Assembly (NCBI RefSeq): GCF_010093535.1
Contig: NW_022985189.1
Coordinates: 192,432-256,431, forward strand
Direction: 5' to 3'
DNA: 64,000 bases
Source of the DNA: Lindgomyces ingoldianus
Taxonomy: Eukaryota > Ascomycota > Dothideomycetes > Pleosporales > Lindgomycetaceae
The notes under the pieces were generated by a model. That model saw only the letters and a list, made by a program, of their open reading frames with translations, was not told where the DNA came from and did no database searches. Positions within the stretch are counted from its first letter, which is position 1. Every line of letters begins with the position of its first letter. Of this stretch, positions 1-11,254 are shown piece after piece. A program made the position numbers and the translations under genes.

Positions 1-1926
1 ATCTGCACAACTCGTACGGCTCCGGCAGCACATCGAAGTCCGGAAATACGTACGACTCCTCGAGTTACGGCAGCCTCCCTCTCAACCAAGGCCAGGGCCT
101 TTGGGTCCCGAACCAACATGTCATGTCCAATATGTACCCGGTCATGCCAAACGGAGCTCCGCAACAGTCTGCCATGCCGCATTCTCCAGGCATGTACAGC
201 CAAACTGGTACATATATCCCGCAGACGTACCAGTATGGTCAAGCTATGGTGGACCACAGCCCCATGGCTCCAGGCTGGGCCAGCCGTGTTTCTTCAGGCG
301 ATATGCCGTCACTGATGACACCTCGTCGCGATTCAATCTCGTCGAATGAGAACGACATTCCTGGAACCCCCTACACCAGCACTGGTGGATATCGCTACGG
401 AGCGACTACGGCTATCATGGACCGCTCCCCGAGCGCGGTCTATACGAATAGTGCTACACCGTCACCCTCGCAATTGACCCACCCGTATCAGCTCGTTGGC
501 TCCCTGCAGAAGCAACCCTCTATGCCGACCCTGTCCGCTCAACTCATGAACCTCTTGCAACAGGATCCGGCAATCCCTCGTGCTATTCCAGCTCCTAGCT
601 CGCCACTCAAGCCACTAGACAGAAGCCTCGAAAACAAGACCGGTGAGACTAACGTGTACATTCGAGGTCTGCTTCCGGAGACGACGGATGAGATGCTTCA
701 CACTTGGGGTAAGCGCTTTGGCGATATCCAGAGCTCAAAGTCTATCATCGACTTGAAGTCCAACCAATGCAAGGGGCAAGTCGTTGATCCAACTCAACTA
801 CTCTCTGAGCCCCGCTAACGATTTGCTGCAGCTTTGGTTTTATCAAGTACCACAATTTCGAGGACGCTGAGAACTGTATTCGTGGCTTCCACTACTTGGG
901 ATACGAAGTTAGCTTTGCTCGGGTGAGTTGCTCTTGTTCCCAGATGATTGTATCGTTGCTAACCACTTGGAGGAATCTTTCTATGCGAAGCTGAAGAAGT
1001 TCGCCGACGATGGCAACACCAACCTCTATGTATCCAACATCCCTAAGAATATGAATGAGCATGTCAGTCCATCCTCCACAACTTTCCGCCCATACCTACT
1101 CTTCTTTGGACATGTTTTATCCATCCTAGGCCTCTTGCACTTCTTTTCGCTTCCATTGTGTCTATGAACTTGTTTACTGACTCGCACAGGAACTGGGTGC
1201 CATTTTCGCTCCGCACAAGGTGTGCTCTGCTAGGATTCTTCGCGACCTCGCTGGTAATGGTCGTGGAGTTGGCTTCGCTCGGTGAGTTTGGATCTCTAAC
1301 CTTCGTACTATTTAACCTCTACTAACAATGAGCAGTTTTGACTCTCGCGACGTTTGTGAGGAAGTCATCCGGAAATTCAACAACACACCAGTCGCTAAAC
1401 CGGGCGGCGAAGAACATCTCATTCAGATCCGCTACTCTGACACCCATGAGCAGAAGATGCTCAAGCAGCAGACCGCTGCTGGTCGAGTCTTCCGTGCTGC
1501 GGAGTATGAGGTTGGCGTGGCTCAGGCCCGGGCTATGAGTGCGCCAGACCGATACTTAACCATCTCCCCGGACCACCAGAATGCCGCCAATGAGTTCGAA
1601 ATGTTCCTGCAGAACTCGGCGTGAGTGATACAATTTGATCCTTTGTGTTGCCAACGGGCTTGCTGACTTGAACAAGGAACAACGGGTCATATGTGCAACA
1701 GGCTGCACGTTTCCGAACTCCATGGGCCCCAGCAGTGCCGTCAACACTGGGTATGTCACGCTCTGCCATGCATCCCATGGTCCAGACTGCTATGGCCGGC
1801 GGAATCAAGGTCGACCGAGATGGAGCCTCCGATCATGGTGTCGACATCAAGACCAACCCAGCGACTCCAGTCAAAGTCGAGGATACCTCTACCTCACCAA
1901 GCAGGGTTTCAAATCGAGGCGATTAA
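1..1926 (+). CDS. RBMS/Msa1-like RNA-binding protein with two RRMs (5' end outside window)
   Basis: The reading frame is open to the left edge, so the N-terminus lies outside the window. I infer six exons: 1-775, 832-922, 973-1062, 1190-1281, 1336-1620, 1677-1926. The first exon gives a long Ser/Pro/Tyr/Gln-rich disordered region. RRM1 follows (starting TNVYIRGLLPETTDEML; RNP1-like KGFGFIKY is created across the first intron). RRM2 follows (NTNLYVSNIPKNMNEHELGA, then RGVGFARFDS). The RRM order and the sequence GRGVGFAR resemble human RBMS/MSSP and fission yeast Msa1 (family knowledge). Expected role is single-strand RNA binding in post-transcriptional control, possibly of mating or sporulation genes (inference). 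The C-terminal tail is low complexity and ends ...SRVSNRGD. Intron 1 uses a GC donor; all other donors are GT. Confidence 0.85.
776..831 (+). other. GC-AG intron inside RRM1
   Basis: The 56-nt intron begins GCAAGT and ends TGCAG, with a branch-site-like GCTAAC at about 812-817. Only this junction gives the expected RRM RNP1 reading (CKG then FGFIKYHNF). No GT donor nearby keeps the frame. GCAAGT is the usual consensus of GC-type donors. Confidence 0.8.
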
Positions 1927-3004
1927 CGGACACGGTTTCCGCTTCAATCGTTACGTTGTGCGTACTCGCCATACTTGTCAGCACCACCGTGTACAAGTTA
2001 TTCTTCGCGTGCCGGTTTTCCACATATGCATCAGCAGCAAGCAGATCGTACGAGAGTATCTTCGGCATCGCGTAGTTACGACGAACTTCTGATCGCGGTC
2101 TGACATGAGTGGACGAATCACGAAGGCTTTGTCTTCATCTTCTACATATCACGGCCATTGGACATCATCACCATTGGGCCACTTTTTCAACACTAATTTC
2201 TTTCTTTCTTTCATTTGTTTTCCCACGACTACACTTCCTTGCTTTATACACTTCCAATCCTTCACTTACCTCATTTTCAGTACAGAGGTGGCTCACTACT
2301 TTGGCTTTTTGCCTACACACCCATCCTTCGACCAATTGTCGGTACATTCCCTTTCCCACTCCCTTGGGCGGCTTGTTGCACGGTTGGCGAAGACTCCAGG
2401 TCCTCACGGCAGCAATGATTCATGTACTACCAGTTGGGGCGGATGGACAGGATGCTCAGGTGGATAATGATGGCTCGGGTATTTCAGTCGGGGAACAGAT
2501 TCTGGCGGCGATTTCGACACAAAAGTTTTTATCCGAGGGATATGGATGCCAACAGCTTTCATAGTTTGACAGACAGTATGATAGGCCACTTTCTCCGCCT
2601 GCAATGGTTGAATGAATAAGGCGCTGTGTGAATATTTGATGCTGTGAAATCGCATTCTTTAGTTCTGTTTGTGGCATGGCCTTCACTTCTTCGAGCTACT
2701 CGCCTCCCGTCGGCATTCGAATTCTGATAGCACTCCGCTAAAGCATAACCCCTAACTAGACATCGAAGCCAAAGCTATGCTAAAGGTAATTGATCGTGAT
2801 TATTGTTTTCGATCACGACTGATCTCCATTCACCATCGCCCTAGGGGGGCCCTCATTTTCGTTTACGGCATGGCTACAGGCCATTGAAGGGTAACAAGCG
2901 GACACAAGCATTCACTATCTAAGTCTATATATATGCTGCATAACTTTTGGGGTATCTATGAAAGAGAAAGAGAGGGCGGAACCAGAGGAAAGCAGAGGAC
3001 ATAA
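1927..3004. other. Convergent intergenic region, 3' UTRs
   Basis: This lies between the stop codons of the RRM gene and RIO2, which converge. It contains pyrimidine-rich sequence at 2190-2290 and several overlapping short ORFs with no recognisable domain. I see no credible gene, only probable 3' UTRs. Confidence 0.5.
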
Positions 3005-4411
3005 TCAGATTGCCCACCCAGCCTTCGCTTTGGCGGCTTTGGTGGATATAGTGGGTTTCGGGGGAGGTTTGACTTCGGATAGAGAGGGTAAGGGGTCGTT
3101 GTCCAGGATGTCGAGGATTGTTATCGAGGATGCGAGGGGTTGGGTGGATGTGGCAGCGGCGACATCTTCTTTTATCGCAGTTTCTAGGTCTGGCGCTTGT
3201 GCCTTCCCCTCATCACCTACACTACGAGCCATATCCTCAGTCTCATCCCCATCTTCAACCTCCTCCTCATCATTATCGTCATCCTCCCTCTCCTCACCCC
3301 CGACATTCCCATCCCCATCCCCATCCACACCCACTTCCTTCATATACAAATCCAACTCCCTTGCCATCTTCCGACTAAAGCCACTAGCCTCAACGTCGAC
3401 ATCGAGTCGCTTTTTAATGACTTTGGTGGAATCTGTGAAGAAAGGCCCGGGCTCGTCGCTCGTGAAGCCAAAGCGACGGGAGAAGAAGCGCTTGATACAG
3501 GCGACGTCCCGGTCGAAGTAGTATTCGGCATTGGGGTGGTCGATGGATACCATTTGGGGGAAGTCGATTATGGTGGGGACGAGGGCTAGGGGTTGAAGGG
3601 GTTCTTCGGAGGCTGAGGATGTAGAGGGGGCTTCTTCGATCAGGACATTGAATTCGTTGAAGTCGCCGTGGATCAGGCCGTGTTGTGCAAGCCGCACGAT
3701 CAGGGAAATCAGTTCGGCGTACAGCCCAGCCGGGTCGCCTACGCTGGAAATTTGCCGCATGGGGAACGCGTCGACGAGTCCCATAATTATGGTGTGTCGG
3801 TTATGGGCTACGGGTTCCGGCACCGGGAAGCCTGCTCTGCGTAGCGCTTTCATGAACTCGAACTCTTTCAGTGCGGCCAGCCGCGACATATACATCCACG
3901 AGCCAGAGGACCGATTACGCAGATAGTCGCGGTTGGCCTTTACGGTACGGAAAGATATGCGGCCAAGACGATGTATCTTCAACACCAACTGCTTCCCTGT
4001 CTCACTGGCGCAGACATAGATGTCGCTCTCTTTGCCCACGCCAATCTGATTCCCAGCCGAGTAGACCGTCTTCGCCTTGGTGTGGGTATGCAGCGCGAGA
4101 TAGTCCAGACCCCCGTACGTGAGCCGGTAGCCATCATACTTTGCGTTCTTGACCTTGGCGATCAGTCCGATTTTCGCAAGCGCGGAGATGCATCTATGGA
4201 CGCCGGTGCCGGAGCGGATGGAAGCAATTTGGGCAATTAGCGGGGTGGGCACGATTTCGTGGTTGCGGGAGCCCATTTCGACCTACATGTTTCTCCATCA
4301 GTTGTCAGATTTGAGGGCTGTGCGGGGGACAATGTGGGAGTGACGGACAGCTGTGAGGACGCGCCAGTCGTCGGAGGTGAGATAACGGATATTTTTTACG
4401 TCGAGCTTCAT
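3005..4411 (-). CDS. RIO2: Serine/threonine-protein kinase RIO2
   Basis: Two exons, complement(3005-4282, 4349-4411), give 446 residues. The N-terminus MKLDVKNIRYLTSDDWRVL is the diagnostic start of Rio2 and opens its winged-helix domain (about residues 1-90). The kinase domain shows the P-loop-like GVGKESD (about 102-108), the ATP-binding lysine in LVLKIHR (about 123), the catalytic HGDFNEFN (Asp about 228) and the metal-binding IDFPQM (Asp about 261). The C-terminus is acidic (runs of D/E from about 350) and Ser/Pro-rich. Rio2 is an atypical kinase/ATPase that binds pre-40S particles and acts in late 18S rRNA maturation (family knowledge). The 66-nt intron (donor GTCCGT, acceptor TAG) sits in phase 0 after LTA. 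It is transcribed divergently from RPN1. Confidence 0.95.
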
Positions 4412-4769
4412 TCTGGCAGTATTTTGGGCCTCTATGCAGGTGCAGGAGGGAAGTTTACAGGGGACTGGAGAGGACAGGGAATTTCTTGGACGATTCCAGA
4501 AGTGAGAGCTTCGACCGAGATGCGATCGGCAGCCGGGCCTTGGCGTGTTCGGCGTTTGTGAAATGGAGCTCGACTGCCACTGTCAACACACCCATTGCCA
4601 CAAAACACCATCACCCCTCCACTCTACAGACCTTTTTTGCACGCTCCCTGCAAGACCGCGCTCCCTCGCCCGAAGACAAGATTCTCGACTGCTGTGTCGG
4701 TTTTCAGCCTCCAGTTGCAGAGCGGAGTCCTCTTTTCGCCGTCCGCCCCAGCTTCCGTTTGTAATCACC
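4412..4769. promoter_or_regulatory. Shared divergent promoter of RIO2 and RPN1
   Basis: 358 bp separate the two start codons, with transcription leaving in both directions. No TATA box or known proteasome element is evident to me. A purine-rich stretch near 4440-4480 and pyrimidine-rich runs at about 4610-4680 are visible. Co-regulation is an inference from spacing only. Confidence 0.6.
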
Positions 4770-7700
4770 ATGGCAAAGGACGACGAGAAGAAGCCCACGG
4801 CCGCCGAGAAGGGCAAGGGGAAGGCTGCGAACGGCGAGGCGGAAAAGGAGGCCAAGAGGGATAAGGGCGGGAAGGACGGGAAGCCCATACAGGACGACAA
4901 GAAGGGAGCACCGCCGGCTGGTACGTCGGTCTCGCACGCGGCGAACTGCTTGCCGTGGGCGCGGAATTTCCACTGGATACCTGCTGACCGGTGCTTGTAG
5001 AGGAACTCAGCGAAGAAGACCAGCAGCTCAAGAGCGACCTCGACATGCTCGTCGAGCGGTTACTGGTACGTTGTCGCTGTCCCCTCCTCTCTCCTCTCCC
5101 CCCTCCCCGCTGCTGCTGTCTCGCCTGCATGTCTCGTCTGCCTGCCGCTTTGCGCTGACCTGGACCGCATTCACAGGGCCCGGATACCAACCTCTACAAA
5201 CCCGCACTCGAGCAGATCAAGGACTTCATCAAGACGTCGACCTCGTCGATGACGGCCGTGCCTAAGCCGCTCAAGTTCCTGCGGCCGCACTATGAGAGTC
5301 TGGAGAAGGCGTACCAGGCATGGCCAGCCGGGGACGACAAGGTATATCCTGCATCCTGCATCTTGTATCTGCCGCCTTCGAGACACTGATAGATATAGAA
5401 ATCCTTCGCCGACATGCTCTCTGTCCTCGGAATGACGTACTCGGACGAAGACCGCCTCGACTGCCTGAAATACCGTCTGCAGGCACCGTCCACAGATCTT
5501 GGCTCGTGGGGCCACGAATACATGCGCCATCTTGCTCTCGAAATCGGCAGGGAGTTTCAGACACGGCTGAATGATGACAAGTCGACAGATGATATTACCG
5601 ATCTGGCTTTGACCCTCGTGCCCTTCTTCCTCAAGCACAACGCCGAAGCGGATGCGGTCGATATTTTGAGCGAGCTGGAGATGATTGATCAGATTGAGCA
5701 TCACCTAGATCAGGACACTTATGCCAGGGTGTGCTTGTACATGGTTAGGTAGGGACGAGCATGTTCACGCGTGAAGGGCGCCTGCTGACCTAGGATAGCA
5801 CTGTCCCACTGCTGACCTACCCTGACAACGACAAATTCCTCAAGACGGCCTACTCCGTCTACCGGAAATACGAGCAATACACACAAGCTATGATCCTCGC
5901 CATACGGCTGGACGACCGGGATCTAATCGAGCAAACTTTCAACTCCACCGAAGACAAGGCGATCCAGAGGCAGATGGCGTTCCTGTGTGCTCGCCAGCGG
6001 ATATGGTTCGATGTGTACGATGATGATCCAGAGCTCCTTGAGTGCTTGAGCAACACCAAGCTCTCGGATCACTTCAAAGCGCTCGGCAAGGAGCTGAACA
6101 TTCTTGACCCCAAGACTCCGGACGATATCTACAAGACCCACCTCGAGAGCAGCAGGACGGCAGGCTTGACAAATACTGACTCTGCTCGGCACAATTTGGC
6201 ATCTGCGTTCGTTAATGCCTTTGTCAACGCTGGGTTCGGGAATGATAAGTTGATGCTGCACTCGGACAGCAAAAACAGCTGGGTCTGGAAGACAAAAGAG
6301 GAGGGTATGATGTCTACCGCTGCCTCGCTGGGTATGCTCATGCAGTGGGATATTGAGATGGGACTGGACAAGATTGACCCCTACACCAACACCAGTGAGG
6401 ACGTCATCAGGGCGGGCGCTATGCTTGCCACCGGCATCCTGAACTGCGGTGTCCGGATGGAGTCAGACCCCGCCCTGGCCCTGCTTGGCGACGAGGATAA
6501 TCTTACAAACAAGAGCGTTAATATCCGGATGGCTTCCATCATGGGTCTTGGGCTTGCTTATGCAGGTTCGAATAAGGATGAGCTACTTGAGCTTCTCCTT
6601 CCTATTGTTGCGGATACAGGTCTTGATATGCAGCTCTCAGCCATGGCCGCTCTATCGCTCGGAATGATCTTTGTCGGGTCAGCTCATGGTGAGGTCACCG
6701 ATGCGCTGATGAACACTCTCCTGGATGAGGACCGAACGAAGCAACTCAAGGACAAGTGGACTCGCTTCATGGCTTTGGGTCTTGCACTCCTGTTCTTCGG
6801 CCAGCAAGAAGAAGTCGACGTCATTCTCGAGACTCTTAAGGCTCTCGACCACCCCATGTCGAAGCCCACCTCCGTCCTCGCTGAAGTGTGCGCGTGGGCA
6901 GGGACCGGAGCTGTGCTTAAGATCCAGCAACTGCTCCACATCTGCAATGACCACATCGAAGACGACAGCGAAGAGAAGAAGGGCGACGAGCTGCTCCAGT
7001 CGTATGCCGTCATCGGCCTCTCATTAGTCGCCATGGGCGAAGATGTGGGCCAAGACATGATTCTCCGAACATTCGGCCACCTCATGCATTACGGCGAAGC
7101 CAACATCCGGAAAGCGGTCCCGCTCGCTATGGGTCTCATTAGCCCCAGCAACCCCCAGATGAAAGTCTATGACACGCTCTCTCGATATTCTCACGACAAT
7201 GACAATGATGTTGCTATCAACGCTATTTTCGCAATGGGTCTGCTTGGCGCTGGAACAAACAACGCTCGTCTTGCGCAGTTGCTCCGGCAGTTAGCGAGCT
7301 ATTACCACCGCGATCCAAACGCCCTTTTCATGGTGCGCATCGCCCAGGGCCTCCTACACATGGGCAAAGGCACGCTCTCCGTAAACCCCTTCCACACAGA
7401 CCGCCAAGTCCTGTCCCGGGTCGCAGCCGCTGGCCTACTCACCGTCCTTGTCTCCCTCATTGACGCGAAGTCCTTCATCCTCGGCGAAAACCACTATCTA
7501 CTGTACTTCATGGTCACGGCTATTTCGCCTAGGTTCTTAATCACCCTAGACGAGGACCTGAAACCGCTGACCGTGAATGTGAGGGTCGGTCAGGCAGTGG
7601 ATATTGTCGGTCAGGCTGGGCGACCCAAGACGATTACAGGATGGCAGACGCAGAGTACTCCCGTGTTGTTGGCGTATGGAGAGAGGGCCGAGTTGGAGGA

Positions 7701-7844
7701 TGAGAAGTATTTGAGTTTGTCGAATGTGTTGGAGGGGGTGGTTATTTTAAGAAAGGTTTGTATCTCCCCGGCTCTGTCCCATTGCTGAAAACTGTGGTTC
7801 AGATGTGACTAACGATTAAGTAGAATCCAGACTGGGAGGACTGA
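4770..7844 (+). CDS. RPN1: 26S proteasome regulatory particle base subunit RPN1 (PSMD2)
   Basis: Six exons (4770-4920, 5001-5065, 5177-5341, 5399-5748, 5799-7755, 7824-7844) give 902 residues, the normal Rpn1 length. The N-terminus is Lys/Glu-rich and disordered. It is followed by the conserved ELSEEDQQLK...PKPLKFLRPHY region. The large exon encodes the proteasome/cyclosome repeats (for example ASIMGLGLAYAG, AMAALSLGMIF, KAVPLAMGLISPSNP, VAINAIFAMGLLGAG). The last 21-nt exon supplies NPDWED-stop, the typical Rpn1 C-terminus. Rpn1 is the scaffold of the 19S base that docks ubiquitin shuttle receptors and Ubp6 (family knowledge). All splice junctions keep frame with GT-AG ends. Confidence 0.96.
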
Positions 7845-9420
7845 ACGCGAGAAGAAGTGAGGATGGAAAGGAGGAAAAGTGGTGTGACGTGGCGTTTGCT
7901 GCATAATATGCAGGCACGAGAAGCGTGAGAAGTCATTGGGAGAGCATCACTTCACATGGCATCTTCTGCCAGAAGGGGACTTTTTGGGGCACTCTAATAG
8001 AAGCACGATGCCCGGGCCTTACGCAAGTGAGGACTAAGATGGGTAGTCGTTGTAATTATAGTTGCATGACGTTCGCGAATGAAAGATTTGGTATTTGGTA
8101 TTATTGCTACAGTGTGATGTGAGTGTAATACAAGTGTTAGGAAGTGAGAAAGATGAATGCATTTTGGAGTAGTCAAATATGGCTGCTCATAACGTTCTTC
8201 GTGAACACCATCTGTGCCAAACGCCAAGTTAGGTTTCTCCTCAACCACTATGACTTTCCACCCTCATTGCGCTCAGGGTTGCTATCAGCATCAATGTTTC
8301 CGCGCTCAACCTCCACATTACCAACTCTCCCAACCGGTTCCTTTCCACCAGTCTCTCTTCCCCCACGGTACAGAAACCCACGTCCTACATCGTACCACAG
8401 ATTTCATTCTCCCATCATCCTCCCCGTCATTCACACGCAATATATCCCTCGACCTCATATCCCCAATCTTCTTTCTCACCTTCTCCTCCCTTCTAACCTG
8501 CCCCTCCTCCCACCACATATCCCCCAAGCTTGGCATTACAGCACACAACCCGTTGCGTTCCATCTGTAACGTGTGTTCTGCGTGCAGGTTGCTCGGGAGT
8601 AGGTATTCTATTGCCCAACCCCAGCGTGTCGCGTTGGCCACAATAGAGGGTGGAGGTTATGTAGAGGTGGTGGAAACCAGGGGGGTAGAGGAACCAGGGC
8701 ATGGGATTAGTTTGAGTGTACTTATGCTTTACGCCGAGGAGCATTAGTAAATACGCTTCTTTTACTATTTGGGTTACGAGTTCTTTGAAGAAAGATAGGA
8801 TGCGCTCTAAAGGTAGAAGAACTAGTGTAGATGTTATACATGAAGAAAATGAGAGGGACTTTTGATGCTGGAAGAGTGCTAGAAAGGGTAAGTTGCAATT
8901 TGTTGTATCGAAGCATGTATGCCACCCAAAGGTTGGTTGTTTTTCTGGTATAGAAATGTGCATATAGGAAAAGTGTTTCATTAGTCAAAGACTGCATATT
9001 ACTTCACTTGTACATGTACACCTCAAGCCCAATTTGGAACCCACCTTTCACAGTCCTTAAATAGTGAATACCAATAACCCTTCTCCCCTGCGTAACAAAC
9101 CCAATGAATGAAGGGAAGCGTTCCATGCACTCATCCTCAAAGCTCAGGTATACTTCCCTTCACATTCAAACATCCTCTCCACACTGATTCCCAACTCCAA
9201 GACCTGCCCCACAAATAACATCCCCCCAAGTCGCCAACAGCCCTTCTCCCTGAGCAAACATTCACATCCATCCCTAAAAGTCCCTATCTAGTCTCCCGCC
9301 CCTTCGACACCCCAGCCACCCCTCTACTCTCCCCTTTCCACCTCAATCCCCTCCATCCCCTCCATTTTACTCTCCGCTTGTATACCGCTTCGCGCCGCCT
9401 CCCCAGCCCTCCCTTACCGC
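7845..9420. other. Gene-poor region after RPN1
   Basis: The first 200 bp are probably the RPN1 3' UTR. The rest is pyrimidine-rich on the plus strand (8240-8540 and 9170-9420) and contains overlapping short ORFs. Apart from the doubtful minus-strand ORF at 8318-8641 I see nothing assignable. Confidence 0.4.
8318..8641 (-). CDS. Hypothetical protein, 107 aa, doubtful
   Basis: This single open frame starts MANATRWGWAIEYLLPSN and has a protein-like composition: rich in Trp, Arg and Glu, with a charged helix around EEGQVRREEKVRKK. I do not recognise a family. It lies in a pyrimidine-skewed stretch, whose reverse strand can yield Glu/Arg-rich frames by chance. It may be an exon, a relic or noise. 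Confidence 0.22.
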   Translation of the reverse strand: MANATRWGWAIEYLLPSNLHAEHTLQMERNGLCAVMPSLGDMWWEEGQVRREEKVRKKIGDMRSRDILRVNDGEDDGRMKSVVRCRTWVSVPWGKRDWWKGTGWESW

Positions 9421-10130
9421 GATGCCCGAAAACAAAGCCTCGTTCACCAAGCCCGCCTTCTTCCCCCGCAACTCGCGATCTCACCCGCGCCCAAATCCTC
9501 GTCATGAAGCGCGACTTCGAGGGCTAGGGTTGGGGGTTACATCACCTCTCCGCCACAGATCCTATTTACATTGCTAAAAGGCACCTCGCAGATTTTACGA
9601 CTTACGAGACAAAAGGGGAGAAGCAGTTGTCGTTGTGGTAGGTGGGGCAGGCAGAGACGTGGTGTCGGATCGTCCAAGAAGATGCAAAGAGGAAGGAGGA
9701 GGGCAGGAGTGCTGAGAAGGAAGAGAAAATGAAGGAGAGGAGTGGGTGGAGAGGGCTAGGAGGGTAAAGGAAGAGGTTGTGGGACGGGGGTCGAAGGCAA
9801 TAAGAAGTCAGGAGCAGATACTACAGAGTCCGAGTAGAATCCCTGAGGAACCTAGGGATGGCAGTGACGGTTTTCGGCATCCCAGGTCTGATAGGTCAAC
9901 TGTAGAATCCAGGTGGTCGTCTACGACACTTACATCATTAACCCAGAAGTTGAGTCCTAGGCGTACGCAAGCGGTGCTTGTGTCTAGGCCGGACCATAGT
10001 GTGTCTGATGCTTATATGAGGTCCTCTAAGTTCCTTCATGGATTGGTTGGTTCACGAAAATCCGTGAAGATAGTACCGAACAAAATGGCACCCTTGGCAC
10101 ATTTCTGGATTACCCAAGGTCTGACGTGAC
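9421..10130 (+). pseudogene. Broken gene of unknown function
   Basis: Protein-like segments follow one another in changing frames: MPENKASFTKPAFFPRNSR, then LTRAQILVMKRDFEG before a stop, LSATDPIYIAKRHLADFTTY, a Lys/Glu-rich helix, and a Ser/Arg-rich tail ending in a 127-codon open stretch (9746-10129) with SKFLHGLVGSRKSVKIV. Stops and shifts separate the pieces, and no splice sites restore one frame. This looks like a decayed gene encoding a charged, low-complexity protein. A hAT-like element lies 190 bp downstream. I do not recognise the family. Confidence 0.4.
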
Positions 10131-10319
10131 TTCCGCAAGCCACCAAATGGCGAGGGATGCAAAGCTGTGTGTCATACATGAATTCACACTGCATATATAA
10201 TCCGTGAATGCGGAATCTTATATACCACACCTTTTTAAAAGATCTTGGGCAAACTGACGCACTCTCCATTTTTTTAATTCCAACCTCTGCGTCAGCATAT
10301 ATCCACATAGAACCCCAAT

Positions 10320-11254
10320 CAGGGCTTCCAACGGGCCGTACTACGGCCCGTACAAAGTGAACCGTAACAGCCACGTGTTCAGTACGAACATACCGAGTTC
10401 GTGAGCCGCACTGTACGTTTAATGATGCCCTAGGCACGGTACGTAGTACAGATTGTATTACCCTTTTATGAAGCTTATATTCATTCTAAAGGGGTCTAAC
10501 AAGCAGTCGGCCTGCAGGGAGCGTTTAGGGAGGTTTCTATGGCTCTAATTAACTAAAAGTTTTGCAAGGACGCTTAAATCTCTTTCTAAGCGTTTTGGAT
10601 AGGAGGCAGCTAGAGGAGCTTGTCGCAGGGGTTATCTTATTCACCATAGCAGGAGAGTCCTCTGCGCAGTGCCCTAGCTTACACAAGCGCAAGAAGGCGT
10701 CAAATAAGCCGCAGCTCTACTATAACTCTATAAGAACTGATCACTGTAAAGGTCACCCCTTACTACGCGGAGAACCCCTACAATAGTGGCTTATTAGAGG
10801 CAAAACAGCCTATTCTATCCATTTTAAGATTACTCTTAATTTCCTTACTATCCTAGCTACCGGTTGCGAGTGCAAGAGGTGTTTTAGCGCAGTCAGTTGT
10901 ATAGTAACTAACAATTAAGGCTATTTAACTCCAGAAGAACTGGCTACAGCACAAAGTAGGAAGCAGCAAGCTTTTAGGCCTCCCTGCTCTTGTTACTAGG
11001 AAGAATTAGTTATCTTACAGTTAATTAGACCTTAATCCTGCATCTCTAGAGACCTAAAATCTTAGCTGTTTTAACTAGAGTACAGCGTACTTTAATTCAA
11101 TTGTACTACTTGTACAGATCACGTGAGCCGTAACAGTTACAATACGTACACCTACCTCTCCTCCTCCCTATCGTACGAACGCACGCAAAATCTCACCCGT
11201 AAAAGCCTTAAAATTGCCCAATCGTACAGTACTACGCCTCGTTGGAAGCGCTGG
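10320..11254. mobile_element. hAT-like non-autonomous element, copy A
   Basis: The left end reads CAGGGCTTCCAACGGGCCGT and the right end is its imperfect inverse, ...CGTTGGAAGCGCTG. Both ends, about 260 bp on the left and 200 bp on the right, are repeated at 49765-50510. Flanking octamers ACCCCAAT (10312-10319) and ACCCGAAT (11255-11262) match 7 of 8, as expected for the 8-bp target duplication of hAT transposons. A near-perfect palindrome lies at 10331-10351. No transposase frame is visible inside, so it is probably a MITE or an internally deleted copy. Confidence 0.75.

Noticed and set aside
2100..2660. Overlapping plus-strand frames (up to 151 codons) downstream of the RRM gene
   Set aside because: Low-complexity pyrimidine-rich sequence with no conserved motif and no consistent frame. 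Best explained as 3' UTR.
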